From the NCBI RefSeq assembly GCF_014646075.1, contig NZ_BMMT01000005.1, positions 1 to 64,000 on the forward strand: DNA of 64,000 bases, given 5' to 3'. The translations under genes and the position numbers were made by a program. Below are positions 15,846 through 23,489 of the stretch, piece by piece. The stretch's first letter is position 1, and every line of letters starts with the position of its first letter. Under the pieces are notes generated by a model. That model saw nothing but the letters and a program-made list of their open reading frames with translations, did no database searches and was not told where the DNA came from. This stretch comes from Saccharopolyspora thermophila (GTDB taxonomy: Bacteria; Actinomycetota; Actinomycetes; Mycobacteriales; Pseudonocardiaceae).

Positions 15846-17360
15846 TCAGGCGCGGTCGAGGTGGCCGATGTGCTCGGCCGCGGCGAGGCGCTGCGCCATC
15901 AGCCCGATCTGTGCGGAACGCAGCTTCGCGCGCTCCGCGCGGCTCTGCATCCCGTTCACCGCCTCGGTGCTCTGCGCGTAGCCCTCGATGACCGTCGCGA
16001 GCGCCTTCACGTTGCGCTCCAGGGCGACCCGGTCCACATTGGCCAGGTTGTCCTGCGTGGTGTGGTAGTTCGGGTCGAACGCCACGCCCGCGGTGCCGCC
16101 CCACTTGGCGGCCTGCTCCTCGGTCTTGAGGTCCTCGACACCGGTGTGCAGCCCACCGGACGGGATGCCGACGGCGATGAACTCGCCGTAGTCGGAGCGG
16201 CCGTCGAAGTCGTCGCCCTCCACCTCGATGCCCTGCGCGGCCATCGCGGCGATGAAGTCCTGCTCGATCTGGCCGGAGCCCTGCGGGCCCGGACCGGCGC
16301 CGACACCGTCGGAGTTGTCGCCGTCGTAGGTGAAGTAGCCGGCGTTCGGGGAGCCGATCATGTCGAAGTTCAGGTACAGGGCGATGTCGAGCTGCTGCTC
16401 GAAGGTGAGGCCCTGCACGTACTTGGTGGAGCCGACCAGGCCGGACTCCTCCGCGCCCCAGAACGCGAACCGCACCGCGTTGTTCACCTTCGGGCTGCCG
16501 CCCATCCGCAGCGCGGTCTCCAACAGACCGGCGCTGCCGGTGCCGTTGTCGTTGATGCCCGGGCCCTCGGGGACGCTGTCCAGGTGTGCGCCGGCCATCA
16601 CGACGTTGTCGGTGCGACCGGTCCTCGTCTGGGCGATGACGTTGCGGGTGGTCACGGTCTCCAGGCGGGCCTGGATGTCCAGTTTCACCTCGGCCCCGGC
16701 CTGCCCGGCCAGCGCCTCACCCACCTGCTTGGTGACCCCGGCGGTCGGGATGCGTGCCGCCTCCGGGTCGCCGAGGGTGCCGTTGAGCGAACCGTCGACG
16801 TTGTTGTAGATGATCGCGGCGGTGGCTCCCCGCTCGGCCGCGACCTGCTGTTTCTGCGCGAACGTGCAGGAACCGCGCTGGATCAGCACCACCTTGCCGG
16901 TCACGTCGGTGCCGTCGTAGTCGGTGGCCTCGCAGCCCGGGGTGTCGTCCACCGGCGCGACGACCAGCGGCGCGGTGAGCCCGCCCTGCGGCGTGGCCGG
17001 GGAGTACTCCATGACGTCGCCTTCGACCGGCTGGCCGGCCACCGCCAGGCTGAAGGAGTCGAGGAAGTATGCCTGGTAGGTGAATTCCGGGGTGGTGACG
17101 TCGAATCCGGCGCGGCGCAGCTTGCCCGCAACGTAGTCCACGCTGGCCTCGTAGCCCGGGTGCCCGGACGCGCGGTTGCCGCCGTTGGCGTCGGCGATCC
17201 GCTGGAAGGCGATGAGGTGGCGGTTCACCGCGTTGGCGGTGATCGTCGAGCCGAGGTCGGCCGGAGCCGCGGTGGCCGGGGCGACCGTGAACAGCGCGGC
17301 CGCGCAGGTGGCGGCGAGAGCCGTGGCCGAACGCCTGGATGTGATGGTTCGCGAACTCAT
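15846..17360 (-). CDS. Secreted M28 aminopeptidase with PA domain
   Basis: 504 residues. Signal peptide (about 1-32, ending ATAAP); PA domain about 130-230 (APVDDTPGCEATDYDGTDV, GKVVLIQRGSCTFAQKQ); M28 catalytic domain from about 245 with the di-zinc ligands visible: His in GAHLDSVPEGPG, Asp in NDNGTGSAGL, catalytic Glu pair in WGAEESGLVGS, Asp in NFDMIGSPN, and His in DPNYHTTQDN. It resembles Streptomyces aminopeptidase S-type enzymes, with a C-terminal helical tail. ATG 17360 is chosen over 17363 by spacing to GGGGAG. Acts outside the cell. Confidence 0.92.
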   Translation of the reverse strand: MSSRTITSRRSATALAATCAAALFTVAPATAAPADLGSTITANAVNRHLIAFQRIADANGGNRASGHPGYEASVDYVAGKLRRAGFDVTTPEFTYQAYFLDSFSLAVAGQPVEGDVMEYSPATPQGGLTAPLVVAPVDDTPGCEATDYDGTDVTGKVVLIQRGSCTFAQKQQVAAERGATAAIIYNNVDGSLNGTLGDPEAARIPTAGVTKQVGEALAGQAGAEVKLDIQARLETVTTRNVIAQTRTGRTDNVVMAGAHLDSVPEGPGINDNGTGSAGLLETALRMGGSPKVNNAVRFAFWGAEESGLVGSTKYVQGLTFEQQLDIALYLNFDMIGSPNAGYFTYDGDNSDGVGAGPGPQGSGQIEQDFIAAMAAQGIEVEGDDFDGRSDYGEFIAVGIPSGGLHTGVEDLKTEEQAAKWGGTAGVAFDPNYHTTQDNLANVDRVALERNVKALATVIEGYAQSTEAVNGMQSRAERAKLRSAQIGLMAQRLAAAEHIGHLDRA

Positions 17361-17513
17361 CATGCTCCCCGCTTCGGGTGGATTCTGTGCTGGTTAGCCT
17401 CGAAAGATCACTCTGCGAAGTCAAGAGCGCACAGGTAAGCGTGAAACCAGGAATCTTTCCCGTTTTTCCCGCATTGTCTGGCTGCTGGGTGCGTCCCGCA
17501 CATGCGGTACTAC

Positions 17514-17519
17514 TACCGT
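17514..17519 (+). promoter_or_regulatory. -10 hexamer of a leaderless promoter (quinone oxidoreductase)
   Basis: TACCGT, 7 nt before ATG 17527; no Shine-Dalgarno is present. Confidence 0.6.
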
Positions 17520-17526
17520 CGCGGAC

Positions 17527-18504
17527 ATGTACGCGATCGCGATCCGAGAGCCGGGCGAACCGGACGTGTTGGAATGGACCGAGCATCCCGACCCGCGGCC
17601 GGGTCCGGGCGAGGTGCTCATCGAGGTCGTGGCCAGCGCGGTCAACCGCGCGGATCTGCACCAGCGGCAGGGAAACTACCCGCCGCCGAAGGGCGCGAGC
17701 CCCATCCTCGGGCTGGAGTGCTCCGGAACCATCGCCGAACTCGGCGAGGGTGTCGAGGGCTGGCAGGTCGGCGACGAGGTGTGCGCGCTGCTCGCCGGCG
17801 GAGGTTACGCCGAACGAGTGGTGGTCCCGGCGGCGCAGGTACTGCCGAAACCCGTTGGGGTGGACCTGGTCGAGGCGGCCGGGCTGCCCGAGGTCTGCTG
17901 CACCGTGTGGTCCAACGTGGTCATGGAGGCCGGGCTCCGCAGTGGACAGCTGCTGCTGGTGCACGGCGGCTCCGGCGGCATCGGGACGTGCGCGATCCAG
18001 GTCGGCCGGGCGCTGGGCGCGCGGGTCGCCACCACCGCCGGGTCGGAGGCGAGCCGCCGGCTGTGCCGCGACCTCGGCGCGGACCCGGTGATCAGCTACC
18101 GGGACGAGGACTTCGTCGCGGTGGTCAAGGAACTGGGCGGCGCGGACGTCATCCTGGACAACATGGGGGCGTCCTATCTGGACCGGAACCTGTCCGCGCT
18201 GGCCCCGGACGGGCATCTGGCGATCATCGGCATGCAGGGCGGCCGCAGAGCCGAGCTGGACCTGGGCAAGATGCTGGTCAAGCGGCTGCGGGTGTCGGTG
18301 CTCGGGCTACGTGGGCGGCCGGTGGAGGGCCCGCACGGTAAGGCGGCGATCGTCGCCGACGTGCGGCAGCGCCTGTGGCCGCTGATCGAGTCGGGCCAGG
18401 TGCGGACCCTGGTACACGACCGGGTGCCGATGCGCGAGGCGGCGCGGGCGCACGCGATGCTCGAAGCGGGCGACGTGCGCGGCAAGATCCTCCTGGTTCG
18501 CTGA
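17527..18504 (+). CDS. NAD(P)H quinone oxidoreductase (PIG3-like, zinc-independent MDR)
   Basis: 325 residues, medium-chain dehydrogenase/reductase without the structural zinc Cys cluster. NADPH-binding motif HGGSGGIGTCAIQVGR (about 147-162), N-terminal ANRADLHQRQGNYPPPKG-like signature typical of the PIG3/TP53I3 group (here VNRADLHQRQGNYPPPKG), and C-terminal GDVRGKILLVR. Probably reduces quinones or enals. The gene corresponds by type and position to M. tuberculosis Rv3777, next to the Rv3778c homologue, although here the two are convergent with a hairpin between them. Confidence 0.9.
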   Translation: MYAIAIREPGEPDVLEWTEHPDPRPGPGEVLIEVVASAVNRADLHQRQGNYPPPKGASPILGLECSGTIAELGEGVEGWQVGDEVCALLAGGGYAERVVVPAAQVLPKPVGVDLVEAAGLPEVCCTVWSNVVMEAGLRSGQLLLVHGGSGGIGTCAIQVGRALGARVATTAGSEASRRLCRDLGADPVISYRDEDFVAVVKELGGADVILDNMGASYLDRNLSALAPDGHLAIIGMQGGRRAELDLGKMLVKRLRVSVLGLRGRPVEGPHGKAAIVADVRQRLWPLIESGQVRTLVHDRVPMREAARAHAMLEAGDVRGKILLVR

Positions 18505-18533
18505 CCAGCACCGGCGTCCGGGGGACTCCTCGG

Positions 18534-18570
18534 GTGACGGAGCCCGGCCTACCCGGCTGCGCTCCGTCAC
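18534..18570. terminator. Bidirectional hairpin between convergent genes
   Basis: 10-bp perfect inverted repeat (GTGACGGAGC / GCTCCGTCAC), 30 nt after the oxidoreductase stop and 47 nt from the stop of the minus-strand aminotransferase homologue. Confidence 0.6.
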
Positions 18571-18616
18571 CGCACCACCGCGGTGCGCGCGCATTCCGAC
18601 CAGGTTTCCGAGGACG

Positions 18617-19816
18617 TCAGCCGAGTTCGGCGACGGCGCGGATGAGCTGGTCCACTTCGGAGGCGTTGGTGTAGTGGGCCAGGCCCACGCGGACCGCTCC
18701 CCCCACCTCGCCGACGCCCAGGACCGCGAAGACGCCGTGCGTGCCGGGGTCGGCGAAGGCGCACACCCCGCGCTCCGCGAGGTGCTCGACGGCGTCCACC
18801 GCCTTCACCCCGTTCACCGTGAACGCCATGGACGGCACCCGGCGCATCGCGTCGCCGATCACCATCACGTGCCGCATCCGGCGCAGCCCGTTCGTCAGGT
18901 TCGCCAGCAAACCGGCCTGGTACGACTTTACCGAACCCAGCGAGGTCAGCAGCCGCTCGCGGCGCGGCCCCACGGCCGCGTCGTCCAGCCCGGCCAGGTA
19001 GTCCACCGACGCGACCAGCCCCGCCAGCAGCGGGTAGGCGTGCGGGCCCAGCTCCAGCCGCTCCGGACCCCGGGCACCTGGCTCCAGCGCCACCGACGGC
19101 AGCTGGTCGAGCATCGCCGGGTTCCGGAACACCAGGGCTCCCACGGGCGGCCCGCCCCAGGCCGAGGCGTTCACCGCCACCACGTCGGCGCCCATCGCGG
19201 TGATGTCCAGCGGCACGAACGGCGCGGCGGCCGCGGCGTCGACCACCACCAGCGCGCCGTGCTCGGCCGCCGCCTCGGCGGCCGCCCGGACGTCCGGGCG
19301 GGTGCCGACCGCCCCGGACGCGGCGGTGAGCGCGACGACCTTGGTGCGCGGCGTCACCAGCTCCTGGTACTGCCAGGTCGGCAGCTCGCAGGTCTCGATG
19401 TCGACCTCGGCCCAGCGCACGGTGCCGCCGGAGCGCTGCGCGGCGCGCTGCCACGGCGCGACGTTGGACGGGTGGTCCAGCCGGGAGACGACCACGTCGT
19501 CCCCGATCATCCAGCCGTCGCCGAGCGCGTCGGCAAGCCGTTGCAGCAGCACGGCCGAGTTGGGGCCGAGCACCACCCCGGCCGGGCTGGCACCCACCAG
19601 ATCTGCGATAGCGCGCCGGGCGGCCTCCACGATCGCCTCGGCGCGCTGCGACGCGGGGAAGATCCCGCCCGGCCCGGAGACGGGGGCCCGCAGCGCCGTG
19701 GAGGCCGCAGTCGCCACTTGTTCAGGTACCTGCATGCCTGCCGGAGCGTCCAGGTGCACCCACCCGTCGCCGAGCGCGGGGAAGAGCCCGCGAACCGCCG
19801 CGACGTCGAACGCCAT
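18617..19816 (-). CDS. Class V aminotransferase/cysteine-desulfurase homologue lacking the PLP lysine (Rv3778c type)
   Basis: 399 residues with the fold of SufS/NifS-like enzymes: LDAPAGMQVP near the N-terminus, DHPSNVAPW, VVVDAAAAAPF. The segment that should carry the Schiff-base Lys (SxHK in desulfurases) reads VNASAWGGPPVGAL, with Trp at residue 220, so normal PLP chemistry is not expected. As I recall it, M. tuberculosis Rv3778c shares this AWGGPP motif, so it is a family trait rather than a local mutation. The start is ATG 19816: TACGGT lies 7 nt upstream (leaderless), whereas the alternative GTG 19825 overlaps that hexamer. Role unknown. Confidence 0.85.
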   Translation of the reverse strand: MAFDVAAVRGLFPALGDGWVHLDAPAGMQVPEQVATAASTALRAPVSGPGGIFPASQRAEAIVEAARRAIADLVGASPAGVVLGPNSAVLLQRLADALGDGWMIGDDVVVSRLDHPSNVAPWQRAAQRSGGTVRWAEVDIETCELPTWQYQELVTPRTKVVALTAASGAVGTRPDVRAAAEAAAEHGALVVVDAAAAAPFVPLDITAMGADVVAVNASAWGGPPVGALVFRNPAMLDQLPSVALEPGARGPERLELGPHAYPLLAGLVASVDYLAGLDDAAVGPRRERLLTSLGSVKSYQAGLLANLTNGLRRMRHVMVIGDAMRRVPSMAFTVNGVKAVDAVEHLAERGVCAFADPGTHGVFAVLGVGEVGGAVRVGLAHYTNASEVDQLIRAVAELG

Positions 19817-19823
19817 GCCTGAC

Positions 19824-19829
19824 ACCGTA
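19824..19829 (-). promoter_or_regulatory. -10 hexamer of a leaderless promoter (Rv3778c-type gene)
   Basis: TACGGT on the minus strand, 7 nt before ATG 19816; excludes the upstream GTG 19825 as start. Confidence 0.6.
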
Positions 19830-20044
19830 CGGACAACCCGTCTGGATCTCGCTGCCGGGTGTTCGATATCGCATCATTCCGCCGCCTCCGGACCGCACGG
19901 AACGTACCGGCAGGTGGGTTGACGTACACCATCGCGCGGTACCGTCAGTCGAGCGGTGAAGCCGCTGGCCACCAGGCGCGCACAGCGACCACGCACGGTG
20001 ACCGCGCTGGGCGATACGCAGTACCCGTGAGCCAGGATGGAGAC

Positions 20045-20575
20045 ATGACCCACGATCCGAGTGAGGGCAGGCCGCAGGTGTTCGTGGTCGGTGAGGACGG
20101 CAAGCCGATCGGGGCCGCCTCGGGCGCCGAGGAGCAGGCGGAGCGCGGCGAGGACATCAACGACCTGGTCGAGCAGCCGGCCAAGGTGATGCGCATCGGC
20201 ACGATGATCAAGCAGCTGCTGGAGGAGGTCCGCGCGGCGCCGCTGGACGAGGCCAGCCGCACCCGTCTGAAGGAGATCCACCAGTCGTCGATCCGTGAGC
20301 TGGAGCAGGGCCTGGCCCCGGAGCTCGTCGAGGAGCTGGAGCGGCTGTCCCTGCCGTTCGCCCAGGAGTCCACGCCCTCGGAGGCGGAGCTGCGGATCGC
20401 CCAGGCCCAGCTGGTGGGCTGGCTGGAGGGCCTGTTCCACGGCCTGCAGACGGCCCTGTTCGCCCAGCAGATGGCGGCCCGCGCCCAGCTGGAACAGATG
20501 CGCCGGGGACTCCCGATGGGTACCAGCGGCGAAGCCGACCACGGCCACGGCCGAGGCACCGGCCAGTACCTGTGA
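20045..20575 (+). CDS. bpa: Bacterial proteasome activator Bpa (DUF2587)
   Basis: 176 residues. Bpa forms an ATP-independent ring that docks on the 20S proteasome. Visible: N-terminal QVFVVGEDGKPIG, a long helical core (INDLVEQPAKVMRIGTMIKQ through LVGWLEGLFHGLQ) and the C-terminal GQYL, the HbYX-like docking tail known from Rv3780. ATG 20045 with GGAG a few nt upstream is chosen; a GTG 18 nt earlier is possible. Position between the Rv3778c homologue and the wall-export genes matches M. tuberculosis. Confidence 0.92.
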   Translation: MTHDPSEGRPQVFVVGEDGKPIGAASGAEEQAERGEDINDLVEQPAKVMRIGTMIKQLLEEVRAAPLDEASRTRLKEIHQSSIRELEQGLAPELVEELERLSLPFAQESTPSEAELRIAQAQLVGWLEGLFHGLQTALFAQQMAARAQLEQMRRGLPMGTSGEADHGHGRGTGQYL

Positions 20576-20663
20576 CGTTCGGTGGGCATGGGCGCGCTCG
20601 ACGCCTCCGCAGGGGCGACGCCATCGAGTGATGCCCAGCCCTGGGCCACGGATGGGCGATCGG

Positions 20664-20669
20664 TACTCT
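20664..20669 (+). promoter_or_regulatory. -10 hexamer of a leaderless promoter (wzm-wzt-glfT1 operon)
   Basis: TACTCT, 8 nt before GTG 20678; no Shine-Dalgarno precedes that GTG. Confidence 0.6.
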
Positions 20670-20677
20670 GACGCACT

Positions 20678-21529
20678 GTGCAGGCCACAAGCACGGTAGA
20701 CAGCCCCCCAACGCCCACCGATATCTCGTCGCGGTCCTGGCGCAGGGCGTTTAAGGACATCCACGACGGGCTGCGGCAGCGGCAGCTGTGGGCGCACCTC
20801 GGCTGGCAGGACATCAAGCAGCGTTACCGGCGATCGGTGCTCGGACCGCTGTGGATCACCATCGGCATGGGCGTGACCGCCGGTGGCCTCGGTCTGATGT
20901 ACTCCACGATCTTCGGGCAGGACCCGGGCAAGTACGTGCCGTACATGACCGTCGGGTTCATGATCTGGTACTTCATCCAGGGCTGCCTGCTGTCCGGCAC
21001 CGAGGTGTTCATCCACAACGAGGGCCTGATCAAGCAGCTCCCTGCGCCGATCAGCGTGCACGTGCTGCGCACGGTGTGGCGGGAGTTCCTGCTCTTCCTG
21101 CACAACCTCGTCATCTACCTGCTGATCCTGGCGATCTTCCAGCCGCCGGTGTCGTGGACGGTGATCACCGCGGTCCCGGCCATCTTCCTGCTGCTGCTCA
21201 ACGGTGGCTGGGTGGTCCTGCTGTTCGGCGTCGCGAGCACCCGGTTCCGGGACATCCCGCCGGTCATCAACAGCTTCATGCAGCTGCTGTTCTTCATGTC
21301 GCCGATCGTCTGGCCGATCGACGTGCTGGAGCAGAACGCCGGGCCGCGCGCGTGGCTGGCCCAGCTCAACCCGATCTATCACTTCGTGGAGATCGCGCGG
21401 GCGCCCATGCTCGGCACCAACCAGTCCTGGCACCACTGGGTGGTCGTGGTGGCCTTCACCGTGGGTGGCTGGCTCGTGGCGCTGCTGGTCCTGCGCAACT
21501 ACCGCGCACGCGTCCCCTACTGGGTCTGA
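20678..21529 (+). CDS. wzm: Wzm-like ABC-2 permease for galactan lipid export
   Basis: 283 residues, six membrane segments, polysaccharide-export ABC-2 permease: amphipathic N-terminal region with the LAHLGWQDIKQRYRRSVLGP-like motif (here HLGWQDIKQRYRRSVLGPLW) and late motif QLNPIYHFVEIARAPMLG. With Wzt it should flip the lipid-linked galactan precursor across the membrane (Rv3783 type). First gene of wzm-wzt-glfT1 (18-nt gap to wzt). GTG start with leaderless-type -10. Confidence 0.9.
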   Translation: MQATSTVDSPPTPTDISSRSWRRAFKDIHDGLRQRQLWAHLGWQDIKQRYRRSVLGPLWITIGMGVTAGGLGLMYSTIFGQDPGKYVPYMTVGFMIWYFIQGCLLSGTEVFIHNEGLIKQLPAPISVHVLRTVWREFLLFLHNLVIYLLILAIFQPPVSWTVITAVPAIFLLLLNGGWVVLLFGVASTRFRDIPPVINSFMQLLFFMSPIVWPIDVLEQNAGPRAWLAQLNPIYHFVEIARAPMLGTNQSWHHWVVVVAFTVGGWLVALLVLRNYRARVPYWV

Positions 21530-21546
21530 TCGGGAGCTGAGGAACT

Positions 21547-22365
21547 GTGGTCAGCATCGACGTCTGGAACGCCGCGGTCGACTTCCCGATCTTCGACGCG
21601 AAGTCGCGATCGCTGAAGAAGGCCGTGCTCGGCAAGGCCGGGGGCAAGATCGGCACCAACAGCCGGGTGCCGATCATCGAGGCCCTGCACGACATCAACC
21701 TCTCGCTGCGGCACGGCGACCGGGTGGCCCTGGTCGGTCACAACGGCGCGGGCAAGTCCACGCTGCTGCGTCTGCTCAGCGGCATCTACGAGCCGACCCG
21801 GGGCAGCGCCCGGGTGGTCGGCAAGGTCGCGCCGGTGTTCGACCTCGGCGTGGGCATGGACCCGGAGATCTCCGGCTACGAGAACATCATCATCCGTGGG
21901 CTGTTCCTCGGCATGACCCGCAAGGAGATGGAGAAGCGGGTCGACGAGATCGCCGAGTTCACCGAGCTCGGCGACTACCTGGCGATGCCGCTGCGCACCT
22001 ACTCCACCGGTATGCGGGTGCGGCTGGCGCTGGGCGTGGTCACCTCCATCGACCCGGAGATCCTGATCCTCGACGAGGGCATCGGCGCCGTTGACGCGGA
22101 GTTTCTGGAGAAGGCCCGTGACCGGCTGCACGACCTGGTCCGGCGCTCGGGCATCCTGGTCTTCGCCTCGCACTCCGACGAGTTCCTGATCGAGCTGTGC
22201 AGCAGCGCCATCTGGATGGACAAGGGCGGCATCCGGGAGCAGGGGTCACTGCGCGAGGTCCTGACCCACTACAAGGGGTACGACCCCTTCGAGCACCTGA
22301 GTGAGGAAACCCTGGCCCGGATCGGCGAGTCCGCGGCCACGATCGGGAGCAAAGAAGGCGCATGA
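21547..22365 (+). CDS. wzt: Wzt-like ABC ATPase for galactan lipid export
   Basis: 272 residues. Walker A VGHNGAGKSTLLRLL, polysaccharide-exporter Walker-region features (FDLGVGMDPEISGYENI), signature TYSTGMRVRLALGV, Walker B EILILDEGIGAVD and H-loop FASHSDEF. It is shorter than O-antigen Wzt proteins with C-terminal carbohydrate-binding domains, as in mycobacterial Rv3781. GTG 21547 has GAGGA just upstream. Overlaps glfT1 by 4 nt. Confidence 0.92.
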   Translation: MVSIDVWNAAVDFPIFDAKSRSLKKAVLGKAGGKIGTNSRVPIIEALHDINLSLRHGDRVALVGHNGAGKSTLLRLLSGIYEPTRGSARVVGKVAPVFDLGVGMDPEISGYENIIIRGLFLGMTRKEMEKRVDEIAEFTELGDYLAMPLRTYSTGMRVRLALGVVTSIDPEILILDEGIGAVDAEFLEKARDRLHDLVRRSGILVFASHSDEFLIELCSSAIWMDKGGIREQGSLREVLTHYKGYDPFEHLSEETLARIGESAATIGSKEGA

Positions 22366-23276
22366 GCACCGACTCCGCACAGCAGCTTCCTGCCGGGTCC
22401 GTAGTCGCGGTGATCGTCACCAGGCACCGTCGCGAGCTGCTGGCCGAGTCCCTGAAGGTCATCGCGAGCCAGACCCGGGTGCCCGACCACCTGGTGGTGG
22501 TGGACAACGGTCCGGACGAGCCGGCGGCCGATGTCGTGGCCGACTGCCCGGTGCCCTCGACGTACCTGCCGTCGCAGCGCAACCTCGGTGGCGCGGGCGG
22601 GTTCGCGCTGGGCATGCTGACCGCGCTGTCGCTGGGCGCGGAGTGGGTGTGGCTGGGCGACGACGACGGCCGCCCGGCCGACGAGCACGCGCTGGAGACG
22701 CTGCTGGAGGTGGCCCGCAAGCGGCGGCTGGCCGCGGTGTCGCCGGTGGTGGTCAACATCGACGAGCCGGACCGGCTGGCGTTCCCGCTGCGCCGCGGCC
22801 TGACCTGGAAGCGGCGGGTCAGCGAGCTCGGCGTGGGCGACTTCCTGCCAGGTATCGCGTCGCTGTTCAACGGGGCGCTGTTCCGGGCGAGCACGCTGGA
22901 CGTGGTGGGCGTGCCGGACTACCGGTTGTTCTTCCGCGGCGACGAGGTGGAGATCCACCGGCGGGTGGTGCGCTCCGGGCTGCCGTTCGGCACCACGCTG
23001 CGCACCCGGTTCCTGCACCCGGACGGTTCGGCGGAGTTCAAGCCGATGCTGGGCGGCCGGTTCCACGCGCAGGACCCGTCGGACGCGGTGAAGCGCTACT
23101 ACACCTACCGCAACCGCGGCTACCTGCTGTCGCAACCGGGCATGCGCCGGATCGGCGCCCTGGAGGTCCTGCGGTTCGGGTTGTACTTCATGGGGCAGCG
23201 GCGCGATCCGAAGGCGTTCCGGGAGTGGCTGCGGCTGGTGCGCCAGGGGCAGCAGGAGAAGTTCTTCCGGCGCTGA
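22362..23276 (+). CDS. glfT1: Galactofuranosyltransferase GlfT1
   Basis: 304 residues, GT2 family. GlfT1 adds the first two Galf residues to the decaprenyl-PP-GlcNAc-Rha linker in the cytosol. Visible: QRNLGGAGGFALGML, the DDD metal-binding triad in WVWLGDDDGRP, acceptor region FFRGDEVEIHRRV and FLHPDGSAEF. Overlaps wzt by ATGA, so synthesis and export of galactan are coupled at operon level, as in M. tuberculosis (Rv3782). Assignment follows motifs plus context; it is much shorter than GlfT2. Confidence 0.92.
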   Translation: MSTDSAQQLPAGSVVAVIVTRHRRELLAESLKVIASQTRVPDHLVVVDNGPDEPAADVVADCPVPSTYLPSQRNLGGAGGFALGMLTALSLGAEWVWLGDDDGRPADEHALETLLEVARKRRLAAVSPVVVNIDEPDRLAFPLRRGLTWKRRVSELGVGDFLPGIASLFNGALFRASTLDVVGVPDYRLFFRGDEVEIHRRVVRSGLPFGTTLRTRFLHPDGSAEFKPMLGGRFHAQDPSDAVKRYYTYRNRGYLLSQPGMRRIGALEVLRFGLYFMGQRRDPKAFREWLRLVRQGQQEKFFRR

Positions 23277-23474
23277 CCGGACCGCGCGGGGATCGCCACC
23301 CGCGGTCTCCGCGCAGTCGATCCGGCCGGAATCGGATGCCGCCGAATTGGTCACCGCGGGGTCACGGAATACTGAGAACGGCCTGAGAGCAACCTGAGTT
23401 CGCAGCTCACGGCGTTGGCCAGGGTGGCCATTCGCACACCCGCGGAATGCCGCGAAAAGGCCCGGACCAGCGAC

Positions 23475-23480
23475 TACTAT
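23475..23480 (+). promoter_or_regulatory. -10 hexamer of a leaderless promoter (first emb gene)
   Basis: TACTAT, 9 nt before GTG 23490. It rejects the longer reading from TTG 23415, which would put the promoter inside the coding region. The intergenic stretch 23277-23489 shows nothing else notable. Confidence 0.65.
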
Positions 23481-23489
23481 TCTCCACCC

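Noticed and set aside
23415-23489. A 25-residue N-terminal extension of emb copy 1 from TTG 23415.
   Set aside because: A good -10 (TACTAT) lies inside it, 9 nt before GTG 23490, and the extension lacks similarity to Emb N-termini.
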